Shown here in pieces: positions 48,701 to 56,428 of a DNA stretch of 64,000 nt (positions within the stretch are counted from its first letter, which is position 1; each line of letters begins with the position of its first letter). Below the pieces are notes generated by a model. That model did not search any database. It saw nothing but the letters and a program-made list of their open reading frames with translations, and was not told the DNA's origin. The translations under genes were made by a program, and so were the position numbers. The stretch is taken from NCBI GenBank assembly GCA_963715895.1, contig OY970284.1, positions 4,960,001-5,024,000 of the forward strand. The letters run 5' to 3'. The DNA is from JADGNZ01 sp963715895. Lineage in GTDB: Bacteria > Acidobacteriota > Thermoanaerobaculia > Gp7-AA8.

Positions 48701-51700
48701 GACGAGCTACGGCTATGACGTCGGAAACCGGCTGACGTCTGTTACCACGGATGCACCCGAGGGTCAGCAACTGCGTTTCTTTACCTACGATCTGGCCGGC
48801 CTCTTGACTTCGGAACAACATCCGGAGAAAGGAGTGAGCGGGAACGGCACGGTGGCCTATCCCGAATACGACGCCCGAGGCCATCTGCGTCATCGGATCG
48901 ACGGCACGACCGGCGGCGCATTCGACGTCACGTTCGTCTACGATGCCGCGGAGCGACTGACGCACGTCCAGGATCTCGACCCGGCAAACATCCGGCGCGA
49001 TCTGAAGTTCTTCGAATACGGCATCGACAACCCTTCGAACAACCCGAGGTTGGGTAAACTAAAGACGGCGACGCGCCACAACTACCAGCCAGCCCCCGGC
49101 GGAGACATCACGGTGGCCGAGACCTATACCTACGGCGGCCCGAACGGCCGCGTCTCCCTGAGAGAGACGGCAGTCGGCGGTGCCCTGCCAGCGAACACCT
49201 TTACGCTGGGACAGAGCTGGGACGATCTCGGCAATGCCGCGACCGTCACCTACCCTTCAAACGCCGCGTTCACAGCAACGCCGTCGAGAACGGTCGGCTA
49301 CTCATACACGAACGCGCTCTTGACCGGCGTCAACGGCTACACGAACAGCATGACCCACACGGCCAACGGCCTTCTCAGTCAGGTTGTTCATGCAAACGGA
49401 GAGACGGAGGATTGGACGGTAGATCCGAACGGCATGTCCCGCCCTGCCTCGATTCACATCAGCAGCTCCGCCGGAGCCGAGAAACTGATCGGCCCTTATA
49501 CGTACGATGCCACGGGCAATATCAAGCAGATCGGCGACACTAGCGCAACCAACACCATCTATCAATATGACGGCGCCGGGCGTCTGGCAAATTCCATCGA
49601 CGTCGTGCCTTTGTTGCCCCAACACACCACGGCGTTCAGATACGACTCTTTCGGAAACAAGGTCAGCACTGGAGAGTCACAATTCGATCCTAATGGGGAC
49701 AGGATCTTGAGCTCGGCCGACATTTTCTATCTGGTTAATTTCCTGTTTTTGCATGGCCCGCCGCCGCGCGGTACGGCGGGGCTCGTTTCGGGCGATGCGA
49801 ACAACGATGGGGTCGTTAACTCGTCCGATATCTTTTTTCTGGTCAATTTCCTGTTCCTGAACGGACCCTCTCCCTCCATTCCGACTGAGACAGCGCTTCC
49901 GGGCGGCGGCGAGTCAGTTCCAACCCCTGGCAACGAGCCCGACAGCATCACCGTCGGAACGGTAACCGCTGCCGGCAACACAGTCGACGTTCCCGTCTAT
50001 ATCCGCGACGTCCCAGGCACACTCCTCGACAGGGATCTCCCTCCCGGATCAAAGATCCAGTCGTTCGCCATCAAGGTTGCCTATTCGCCCGCGTCCTCGG
50101 TCTCTTCCGTGACCTTCTCACGGTCGGGGATCACCGCGAATCTCGTGCCGACGATAGACTTGAGTCCTTTCAAGGCCAATACGATCTCACTCATCGATAC
50201 GTTCCAGGAGTCGACGAACCTGCTCCCACTCGCATCACACGCCCCGGCCCCGGGAAACGTGATCGCACACCTCGTCTTCACCCTGAGCGACTCGGCACCT
50301 CCCGGCTCGTCGATCGCCATTACGCTCGATCCGAGTGTGACGCTCCTGTCCGACGAAGGAGGAAACACCAGCGAAAGCCCCGCGAACGGCACGCTCGTTC
50401 TGGTGGACGGCGCCATCAACATTCCATCGTCGATGGTGACCACTCCAACTGCCTCGATGGCCAACATGCCCGCGGAAACAGTGCGGCCGGCCCGCTTCCT
50501 GAACAACGCGCGACTCGCAACCAGCAGCACGCGCTTCTCTCCGAGGGCCTCCTCCTACGTCGGGACGACGAATCACGACGCCGCATTTGACTACGATGAG
50601 GCGGGCGACGTGCTCCAAGAGCACGATACCGGACGGTCGTTCACGTATGATGCTCTCAGCATGACCACCGGCGCCACCGTGCCGTTTACGAACGGCAGCC
50701 GCACCTTCGCTTACATCTACACCGCCGACGACGAGCGAATCGCCCTCGTCGAAACGCTCCCCTTCGGCGCGACGACCACCAACTGGACGTTACGCGGCCT
50801 CGACAACCACCTCCTCCGCACCTGGACCAACAGCAGCACCTCCGGCTGGAGTTGGCGCGAAGACGACATCTGGCGCGGCGCGGCCCTCCTGGCCTACGAA
50901 TCCCCCACCGGAGTCCGCCACTACGGCCTCGACCACCTCGGCTCCCCAGCCATCGTCACCGACGCCCTCGGCCACTCCGTCGGCCCCGTCACCTTCGACG
51001 CCTTCGGCAACGGCGGCGCCACCGGCGCGGGGATGCTCCAGTACACCGGACATGAGCGGGACAGCTTCAACGTCGGATCTTCGCCCGGAACGGTGACTCT
51101 GCCTGACTACCTGCACGCGCGATATTACGATTCGGCGCGTGGGCGATTCTTATCGGTGGACACCAACGTCGACATCCAAAAGAATCTTCTAGAGCCGTCG
51201 CGCTGGAACCGGTATTCATATGCCACGAACAACCCACTCAAATTTGTTGACCCAAACGGTCGTGATAAAACCATCTATATCTTACAGTCGTTCGCTTTCG
51301 ATTCTACTACGTACCTGTGGGGCGATGTGGAGCGCCTAGCGACGAATGGTTACGAGGTCGATCCTCATCGATTTTCAAGCGAATCAACATACTACGAATA
51401 TCTAGCCAAGGCCGACCACACCGACTTTGTGTTTACGTTCTCACACGCAGCTGTTACAGGAATTTCCGACGCTTCGTTCTTCTCGTTTGATTCGAGTCGT
51501 CATTTCGATAACAACGCTATTTCCAGCTCCTCACTAGCCGCTGCCGTCAACAGGGATACGAATCGCCCTGGAGGAATAGCACTTATCGGATGCAATACCA
51601 TCAAACCAGCACAGGACCTTGCCAACAAAACAGGAGTACCTGTGGTCGGATCTCAGGGCCTGATGACATTCGCTAATGACAAAACAGCAATTGCCATTTT

Positions 51701-51824
51701 GACAGCCTACATTTCGAAAAATGGCGCGATCGATCAAGCGGCGATCGATAAAGTGAACCAGGCAATCTGCCCGTCCGGTAAGTGCGACTACCAATACCAA
51801 CTAGCTGTGCCAGCCACTCAATGA
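45741..51824 (+). CDS. Secreted RHS/YD-repeat polymorphic toxin with dockerin- and cohesin-like insert
   Basis: The 2027-residue protein has a Sec signal peptide (ILQLGALLFALPLICQ). It opens with a domain like that of insecticidal/RHS shells (FQMGDFDTVNLFNGNLTVSIPL), then many YD repeats (for example YDTMQRLTEVR, YDFLGRVTNTS, YDVGNRLTSV). At about 1314-1380 two EF-hand-like dockerin motifs occur (DPNGDRILSSADIFYLVNFL, DANNDGVVNSSDIFFLVNFL). A cohesin-like beta domain covers about 1395-1560, after which YD repeats resume. The RHS core ends at ARYYDSARGRFLSVD (near 51163). The last 215 or so residues are a variable tip, AT-richer, with IALIGCNTIKPAQDLANKTG. RHS shells enclose and release such toxins. 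The tip's activity is unknown. Confidence 0.9.
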   Translation: MKPFLRILQLGALLFALPLICQQAPNSALGFQPGKSFQMGDFDTVNLFNGNLTVSIPLGPSFTPGGNLAYGLHLVYNGNAWVIHDDTPPEAIPNRFSNAALGWRVSLGELVAPQDPAILDISDGGSWIFLGADGADHSFYLTLHDEENGTNYAGSDALTFGTVVGYTRDGSYLRLVRGARLQTAFTYPCPIFPGFCNDFTVDYSIEAPDGNVHTFQAAITKSIRGGFPTVQEDAKLSYHLMSSVDRFGNYLHVSYPDPLTWVIKDGTPSAGDIRTHTVHFLNETFYEFRGQPTAHLFVDRIDLAAFNGQTASYQFNYSDYVEISKNCDDQYPMNTTNTRFLNSITQPDGSLFAMNYLTIVRDPVTNAIQCSKTAGHLLQFTLPTGGKITYDLEMRAFPKYRDDQDPRQGPGGGVRNHSMGVKTRTLFDANNTQVGAWNYHADLTDPIDYLYPGNIVSREPLGLVVTVNDPLGQTAAYYFDVDHFGPDPVHGCYPGGTVDVEYAMPFTRMFGTATTDGLFLSSEVYDGTCTMQIPAFGDGCARTCLLDSNGLPLQPKRSTYVLYEQDPGSTVPTDQDRRVKQRRTVFNDDTGCASGAPCYEETILSDFDGLGHYRTEMHQNNFSNTLIPSRSTTTHYNAVGGTYVPGTGLHPVSYMILPASLWLPGVYDVQTTSENSQTARTEFCFDATTAFLKGRRTQRSNDRSRDLLATFEQTEGNVTAESYFGGDTHPLSGTTCTGDPNAPTYRLTHHYTYGSVDWTQYGGATFKSLDLTIDKNTGLASFSRDTSGLLQTAYVYDTMQRLTEVRPQGEAWTKYTYTFGIPSFLSIIRRPFGSSVTAPAETSTYLYFDSFGRSILSKEQFHEGWSTTKTTYDFLGRVTNTSMPEFRNDSSWEIFTPAHSTTTTYDRFDRPLSIQTPDFRATTFAYTGNRATYRSACVSTNDHPQPPVGLPPPPPCLTGEQTFTTTETVDGHGRLASVTEPLATPVTTSYGYDVGNRLTSVTTDAPEGQQLRFFTYDLAGLLTSEQHPEKGVSGNGTVAYPEYDARGHLRHRIDGTTGGAFDVTFVYDAAERLTHVQDLDPANIRRDLKFFEYGIDNPSNNPRLGKLKTATRHNYQPAPGGDITVAETYTYGGPNGRVSLRETAVGGALPANTFTLGQSWDDLGNAATVTYPSNAAFTATPSRTVGYSYTNALLTGVNGYTNSMTHTANGLLSQVVHANGETEDWTVDPNGMSRPASIHISSSAGAEKLIGPYTYDATGNIKQIGDTSATNTIYQYDGAGRLANSIDVVPLLPQHTTAFRYDSFGNKVSTGESQFDPNGDRILSSADIFYLVNFLFLHGPPPRGTAGLVSGDANNDGVVNSSDIFFLVNFLFLNGPSPSIPTETALPGGGESVPTPGNEPDSITVGTVTAAGNTVDVPVYIRDVPGTLLDRDLPPGSKIQSFAIKVAYSPASSVSSVTFSRSGITANLVPTIDLSPFKANTISLIDTFQESTNLLPLASHAPAPGNVIAHLVFTLSDSAPPGSSIAITLDPSVTLLSDEGGNTSESPANGTLVLVDGAINIPSSMVTTPTASMANMPAETVRPARFLNNARLATSSTRFSPRASSYVGTTNHDAAFDYDEAGDVLQEHDTGRSFTYDALSMTTGATVPFTNGSRTFAYIYTADDERIALVETLPFGATTTNWTLRGLDNHLLRTWTNSSTSGWSWREDDIWRGAALLAYESPTGVRHYGLDHLGSPAIVTDALGHSVGPVTFDAFGNGGATGAGMLQYTGHERDSFNVGSSPGTVTLPDYLHARYYDSARGRFLSVDTNVDIQKNLLEPSRWNRYSYATNNPLKFVDPNGRDKTIYILQSFAFDSTTYLWGDVERLATNGYEVDPHRFSSESTYYEYLAKADHTDFVFTFSHAAVTGISDASFFSFDSSRHFDNNAISSSSLAAAVNRDTNRPGGIALIGCNTIKPAQDLANKTGVPVVGSQGLMTFANDKTAIAILTAYISKNGAIDQAAIDKVNQAICPSGKCDYQYQLAVPATQ

Positions 51825-52369
51825 ACGAGATCGACATGGAATCCGTACGCCATCGGCCTATCCTTTGCTGCACGATCGCTTTTTTGGCAGCTTCGTTGGG
51901 TACTTTTATCATCATTGATGCGGCCGAATTGCAAAGTGCTGCCGCGATTGTCGTTCGTGCGCAAGCGCCCGAAACGTATGAGCGGCCGGTTTTGGGCATC
52001 GGCTTTCTGTTGGTCGCAATGGCTGCGATGGCACCGCTGATCCTAATGCTAATAGCCTTTTGGAAACATTGGTCCCTGGCTTACTACCTGGCTTGGATCG
52101 TTGCCATTACGCTTTGTGTGGCAACGATCTCTACCGCAATAGCGTTCGTGACATATCGTTTCTGGCGAGATCACCAAAGGGTGGCTGAGCGATTGTCTGT
52201 GTCGGACGTGATCTGTGACATTCACGCGGTCGGGGATCACCGCGAACCTCGTGCCGACGGTAGGACTTCAATCCTTCCGCGGCCAATACGATCTCACTCA
52301 TCGATACGTTCCAGGAGTCGACGAACCTGCTCCCACTCGCATCACACGCCCCGGCCCCGGGAAACGTGA
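51821..52369 (+). CDS. Membrane immunity candidate, C-terminally chimeric
   Basis: The ATG overlaps the RHS stop in ATGA, the usual toxin-immunity coupling. The product has three hydrophobic helices (PILCCTIAFLAASLGTFIII, GFLLVAMAAMAPLILMLIAF, YLAWIVAITLCVATISTAIA), consistent with an inner-membrane immunity protein, and nothing else recognisable. From about base 52216 (residue 132 on) the sequence is a copy of the cohesin-like part of the RHS gene read out of frame. The natural C terminus was therefore replaced by recombination. Function may survive, since the helices are complete. Confidence 0.65.
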   Translation: MNEIDMESVRHRPILCCTIAFLAASLGTFIIIDAAELQSAAAIVVRAQAPETYERPVLGIGFLLVAMAAMAPLILMLIAFWKHWSLAYYLAWIVAITLCVATISTAIAFVTYRFWRDHQRVAERLSVSDVICDIHAVGDHREPRADGRTSILPRPIRSHSSIRSRSRRTCSHSHHTPRPRET

Positions 52370-52654
52370 TCGCACACCTCGTCTTCACCCTGAGCGACTC
52401 GGCACCTCCCGGCTCGTCGATCGCCATTACGCTCGATCCGAGTGTGACGCTCCTGTCCGACGAAGGAGGAAACACCAGCGAAAGCCCAGCGAACGGCACG
52501 CTCGTTCTGGTGGACGGCGCCATCAACATTCCATCGTCGATGGTGACCACTCCAACTGCCTCGATGGCGAACATGCCCGCGGAAACAGTGCGGCCGGCGC
52601 GCTTCCTGAACAACGCCAAAGTCGCGACCAGCAGCACGCGCTTCTCGCCGAGGA
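52216..52654 (+). repeat. Duplicate of the cohesin-like region of the RHS gene
   Basis: From GCGGTCGGGGATCACCGCGA onward the sequence matches 50120-50550 almost base for base, for example ACGATCTCACTCATCGATAC and TCCGACGAAGGAGGAAACAC in both. One extra base near 52262 shifts the frame relative to the original, so the first 150 bases cannot be read as cohesin. The copy continues without break into a second RHS core. Confidence 0.85.
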
Positions 52655-53883
52655 CTTCCTCCTACCTGGGGACGACGAATCACGACGCATTGTTTGGCTA
52701 CGATGAAGCGGGCGACGTGCTCCACGACGATCAGGGCCGAACCTTCACGTATGATGCCCTCAGCATGACCACCGGCGCCACCGCGTCGTTTACAAACGGC
52801 GGCGGAATACGCACCTTCGCCTATATCTACACCGCCGACGACGAGCGAATCGCCCTCGTCGAAACGCTCCCCTCCAGCGCCACGACGACAACCTGGACCC
52901 TTCGCGGACTCGACAACCACCTCCTCCGCTCCTGGACTAACAGCAGCTGGCGCGAGGACGACATCTGGCGCGGCGCGGCGCTCTTGGCCTACGAATCCCC
53001 CACCGGCGTCTGCCACCACGGCCTCGACCACCTCGGGTCCCCCGCCATCATCACCGACGCCCTCGGCCACTCCGTCGGCCCCCTCACCTTCGACGCCTTC
53101 GGCAACGGCGGCGCCACCGGCGCCGGGATGCTCGAGTACACGGGACAGGAGCGGGACAGTTATAACGTCGGATCTTCGCCCGGACCGGTAACTCTGCCTG
53201 ACTACATTCACGCGCGATATTACGATTCGGCGAGAGGGCGGTTTCTATCGATGGATCCGCTGTTGGGAAATCCACACCGCCCCCAAACATGGAATCGGTA
53301 TGTATACACAGAGAACAACCCGATTCTACTAACTGACCCAACTGGTGCCTGCCCTACCTGCATCCTTGAATCACTTTTCGAAGTTGCAGGAAACGAACTG
53401 GCCGACGAACTAGCTAATTCTGCCGCACAGGCGGGACTTGGTGCGTACGTCGTATGGTCGAGCAGCGAAGACATACCAAAAGCCGACCCCAACGGCAAGC
53501 CGACCGGCGACGAGGCGCCACCCCTACTCGGTTCCAGCGGGACCAAGGTTGATAGCAAGACGTTATGGCCTCCGAAGGATCGGCAGAACGAAGACGGCAC
53601 TCGTGTCGACGTCGAAAACCATCCTGAAAGCAAACGACCTGGACAGGTTCAGGTCCAGCGAGGCGAGGGAAAGACTAAGGAGACATACACCGTGCAGCGA
53701 GCGTTTGACCCAAGTACCGGAAGGTGGGGATATCGTATCGCAGAGGGTAAAACGGGCGCCCCGGCTCCAGGATGGGTGAAAAACCTGCTGAAAGATGCTG
53801 AGGTTCGAGACGCCATCCTGAAGGGAATGCAAAAATATCTAGGCGAGTCAGATTTTACCTTCTCGAGAATATACAGATGGTGA
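52366..53883 (+). CDS. Displaced RHS C-terminal cassette 2 with a different toxin tip
   Basis: The frame opens at a GTG inside the duplicated cohesin-like region and has no secretion signal or proper start, so it is probably silent. It repeats the end of the cohesin domain, then the RHS core (AGDVLHDDQGRTFTYDAL, GLDHLGSPAIITDALGH, ARYYDSARGRFLSMD). It then diverges at about 53259 into a 205-residue tip with GACPTCILESLFEVAGNELA, KDRQNEDGTRVDVENHPESK and TYTVQRAFDPSTGRWGYR. Charged beta-rich tips of this kind are often nucleases, but I do not recognise the family. Compared with the main gene the core lacks a four-residue piece at STSGW. Recombination with the main gene would swap the tip. Confidence 0.75.
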   Translation: MIAHLVFTLSDSAPPGSSIAITLDPSVTLLSDEGGNTSESPANGTLVLVDGAINIPSSMVTTPTASMANMPAETVRPARFLNNAKVATSSTRFSPRTSSYLGTTNHDALFGYDEAGDVLHDDQGRTFTYDALSMTTGATASFTNGGGIRTFAYIYTADDERIALVETLPSSATTTTWTLRGLDNHLLRSWTNSSWREDDIWRGAALLAYESPTGVCHHGLDHLGSPAIITDALGHSVGPLTFDAFGNGGATGAGMLEYTGQERDSYNVGSSPGPVTLPDYIHARYYDSARGRFLSMDPLLGNPHRPQTWNRYVYTENNPILLTDPTGACPTCILESLFEVAGNELADELANSAAQAGLGAYVVWSSSEDIPKADPNGKPTGDEAPPLLGSSGTKVDSKTLWPPKDRQNEDGTRVDVENHPESKRPGQVQVQRGEGKTKETYTVQRAFDPSTGRWGYRIAEGKTGAPAPGWVKNLLKDAEVRDAILKGMQKYLGESDFTFSRIYRW

Positions 53884-53910
53884 GTGAGTAACTGTTAAGG
53901 GCGGGATACC

Positions 53911-54363
53911 ATGACTCCCCGATCTACAACCGTACAGTCGGTAACAGACGCGCTCGTTTACTCCTTCTGCCACGAAATCGTTGAAGTCGATGGCGTCTTG
54001 CTCCTCTCGACCGAACAAGTTCTGAACGGGCGGGGCCGCCTCGTTGACGACGACCTGGTCGGCATTGAGTCCACAATGAATAAACGATACGTGGCTGACC
54101 TATCCCGGCTCGATGAGAACGCGCGCGAGACTTTAATGACAGTAGGAAGAGCGATTATGCTCGTATGGTCAGAGCGGATCGCTCTTCGGTTTCCCGGGCG
54201 TGATGTCCTCTTCTATCTCGGAGGTTCAGAGTCGGTAATTCTCCGTTTTCATGTTCGCCGGCCACATCTGACCGACTGGACTGACTTGTCAGATCGCGAA
54301 TATCTGACTGCATCTATGTTGGAGGTTTACCTGCTTCACGATGGGAATCTGACACCAGCTTGA
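53911..54363 (+). CDS. Putative immunity protein for RHS cassette 2
   Basis: The 150-residue soluble protein starts 27 bases after the cassette 2 stop. It is acidic, with mixed alpha/beta sequence (ALVYSFCHEIVEVDGVLLLS, AIMLVWSERIALRFPGRDVL, VILRFHVRRPHLTDW). No domain is recognised. The position directly behind a toxin tip, similar AT content and small size are the reasons for the call. Contrast with the membrane-type candidate behind tip 1 fits tips of different activity. Confidence 0.6.
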   Translation: MTPRSTTVQSVTDALVYSFCHEIVEVDGVLLLSTEQVLNGRGRLVDDDLVGIESTMNKRYVADLSRLDENARETLMTVGRAIMLVWSERIALRFPGRDVLFYLGGSESVILRFHVRRPHLTDWTDLSDREYLTASMLEVYLLHDGNLTPA

Positions 54364-54604
54364 AGTTGTCTGCTGGTATGAATCGTGATGACCCCTTAAC
54401 GAATGAGTTAAGATGCCTTCGAAGAATGACTAGAGATCGGCGTGACTACAGGGAAAGGCCTGAACCATCGGTGTCCAGCGTCGCCCTCCTCGCAGCCTGC
54501 GCGGGGCCGTCGCCGGATTTGTCCCCTACAGTGCGTCAAACTGCCGGGGGCGTCGCCAACGGCGGCTACACAGGCCGCGTTTAATTTTGCGGAGGCTGCA
54601 TTTA
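54364..54604. other. Gap without a supported gene in the RHS cassette region
   Basis: A short frame (from 54360) is open through part of the gap, but its Arg/Pro-rich product and lack of a ribosome site make it unlikely to be coding. Near 54520-54600 the sequence may be a remnant of an older cassette. I see no repeat or promoter here that I can support. Confidence 0.4.
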
Positions 54605-54856
54605 ATGTCGCCACCTAGCTTTCATTCTAGTAGTAGTTCGGCTCGATGGGTCAGCGCCGCGAAGCGGCTACGAGAGAATCCCGACGAGTGCGTGCAGTGC
54701 CCCGATTGCGAACTCGGTTGTCTCACAACAACTATTGTGCCTTGGCCAGACCGATCGCATACTGACATCTACATGACCTGTTCAGCGTGCGGTTCGTCAA
54801 ACGTTCTAACGTTCGCAACTGAGAATCGCCCGCATGACGATCCTTCGCTCGATTAA
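54605..54856 (+). CDS. Small zinc-ribbon protein in the RHS cassette region
   Basis: The 83-residue protein has a Ser-rich start, then CVQCPDC-type and CSAC zinc ligands (a CxxC pair at about 34-37 and another at about 63-66) around a beta hairpin with TIVPWPDRSHTD. Small zinc-ribbon proteins occur beside RHS and other polymorphic toxins as immunity or accessory proteins. It overlaps the start of the next cassette frame by 23 bases. Its own toxin tip may have been lost. The start lacks a good ribosome site. Confidence 0.55.
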   Translation: MSPPSFHSSSSSARWVSAAKRLRENPDECVQCPDCELGCLTTTIVPWPDRSHTDIYMTCSACGSSNVLTFATENRPHDDPSLD

Positions 54857-55889
54857 GGTCCATCCAAATCAGGAGACCGAGGAACCTCCTGAACAACCCC
54901 AAACTTGCAATCACAAGGGGACAACAAATCATGACGCCGCATTTGTCTACGGTGACGCTGGCGACGTGCTCCACGACGATACCGGACGTAGCTTCACGTA
55001 TGATGCCCTCAGCATGACCACCGGCGCCATCGCGCCGCTCTCCACCGGCGGCACGCGCAACTTCGCCTGCATCTACACCGCCGACGACGAGCGAATCGCC
55101 CTCGTCGAAGAACTCAACTCCGGCGGCACGACCACAAACTGGACCCTGCGCGGACTCAACAACCACCTTCTCCGCACCTGGACCAACAGCAGCACCTCCG
55201 GCTGGAGCTGGCGCGAGGACGACATCTGGCGCGGCGAGGCGCTCCTCGCCTACGAGTCCCCCAGCGGCGTCCGCCACTACGGCCTCGACCACCTCGGCTC
55301 CCCCGCCATCGTCACCGACGCCCTCGGCCACCCCGTCGGCCCGATCACCTTCGACGCCTTCGGCAACGGCGGCGCCACCGGGGCTGGCATGCTTCAGTAC
55401 ACGGCACATGAGTGGGACAGCTTCAACGTCGGTCCATCGCCGGGTACGGTGACTCTGCCTGACTATCTGCACGCGCGATATTACGATCCGGCGCGAGGGC
55501 GGTTCTTGTCGGTCGATCCGAACGTGATAGTCAGCGCAAACCTGCGAATGCCACAGCGCTGGAATCGCTACGCATACGTCGGTAATAGCCCATTAGGTCG
55601 CGTGGACCTTGACGGTCGCGAGTGGTTCGCCGTTATCGAATATGGTAGCAACACCCCACTGCACGAAGCGATCGTCTGGATCGACATGAAAACAGGGTCC
55701 AGGGGCGCGCATACAGGGGAAGGATTGGCTCTTCGCGAAACTGACGCTGCTGGAAATCTCACTGGCACCCTAATCCGATTTCACCCTGGCGGTGGCCATC
55801 ATGGTCCATTTCCATATTGGGTGGTCTCGTCGCCGGGTCAAGGAACAATTCGGGCGTTTTATACTAGGGGCGCAGGTGGAGAGTGGTGA
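54834..55889 (+). CDS. Displaced RHS C-terminal cassette 3 with a third tip
   Basis: This repeats the RHS core from about 54919 (NHDAAFVYGDAGDVLHDD) through ARYYDPARGRFLSVDP at about 55518, then changes to a 120-residue tip: NVIVSANLRMPQRWNRYAYV, LDGREWFAVIEYGSNTPLHE, GGGHHGPFPYWVVSS, ending RAFYTRGAGGEW. The His-Gly-rich HPGGGHHGPFPYW stretch could hold catalytic His, but the family is unknown. The first 28 residues are unrelated to RHS, and bases 54885-54900 match the main gene out of frame, so the 5' end is scrambled. There is no signal peptide or start context, which implies a silent cassette. Confidence 0.72.
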   Translation: MTILRSIKVHPNQETEEPPEQPQTCNHKGTTNHDAAFVYGDAGDVLHDDTGRSFTYDALSMTTGAIAPLSTGGTRNFACIYTADDERIALVEELNSGGTTTNWTLRGLNNHLLRTWTNSSTSGWSWREDDIWRGEALLAYESPSGVRHYGLDHLGSPAIVTDALGHPVGPITFDAFGNGGATGAGMLQYTAHEWDSFNVGPSPGTVTLPDYLHARYYDPARGRFLSVDPNVIVSANLRMPQRWNRYAYVGNSPLGRVDLDGREWFAVIEYGSNTPLHEAIVWIDMKTGSRGAHTGEGLALRETDAAGNLTGTLIRFHPGGGHHGPFPYWVVSSPGQGTIRAFYTRGAGGEW

Positions 55890-55892
55890 TTC

Positions 55893-56300
55893 ATGGACTC
55901 CCAAGGTTCCAGCAACATTGTTAGCGCGCTACAGCTGATGGCATCCGACGCTCGGCGTCAGATCTCGTTATTCCCATCCGGAATCGCTGTCGCCGACGAA
56001 ATAGCACTGCTATTTGATGATGGTATGCTGATGGTAGAGCAGGAGCAGAAGATTAACCGTAATAACATAGCCGCACCTGCTCTCGTGATGCTGCGAGCAC
56101 TAAACAACGAACTCGCGCGGCTGAGCAAGGAACCTGACAAGGGTTTCTGGACGACGGAGGCGCTGCGCAAGGATCTTCGCTGGCAACGATTTCGTGTTAC
56201 CGCGCGAGAGATCCTGACGTTAATGGGCGAAGCGATTGCTCCGGCCTCGATCAATGGTGTATATGTTGTTCAGCCTGGAACATCCTTTGAGGATGACTAA
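55893..56300 (+). CDS. Putative immunity protein for RHS cassette 3
   Basis: The 135-residue soluble protein starts three bases after the stop of cassette 3. It is helix-rich (SNIVSALQLMASDARRQISL, ALVMLRALNNELARLSKE, LRKDLRWQRFRVTAREIL). No domain is recognised. Tight spacing to the tip gene is the basis for the immunity call. Confidence 0.6.
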   Translation: MDSQGSSNIVSALQLMASDARRQISLFPSGIAVADEIALLFDDGMLMVEQEQKINRNNIAAPALVMLRALNNELARLSKEPDKGFWTTEALRKDLRWQRFRVTAREILTLMGEAIAPASINGVYVVQPGTSFEDD

Positions 56301-56428
56301 CGAGTCATCACCACGTGAACCCAAACGAGAGAGACCGCGGGCATCTCGTGTGCCTGATGCTCTGTGGCTGTTCGCACGCAAACTCCAGAACCGGGGCGCG
56401 ATCCCTCGCGCCCCGTTCGCGAGAAAGG

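Noticed and set aside
54360..54584. 74-residue frame between the cassette 2 immunity gene and the zinc-ribbon gene
   Set aside because: Low-complexity Arg/Pro/Ala product, poor start context and no partner; probably chance.
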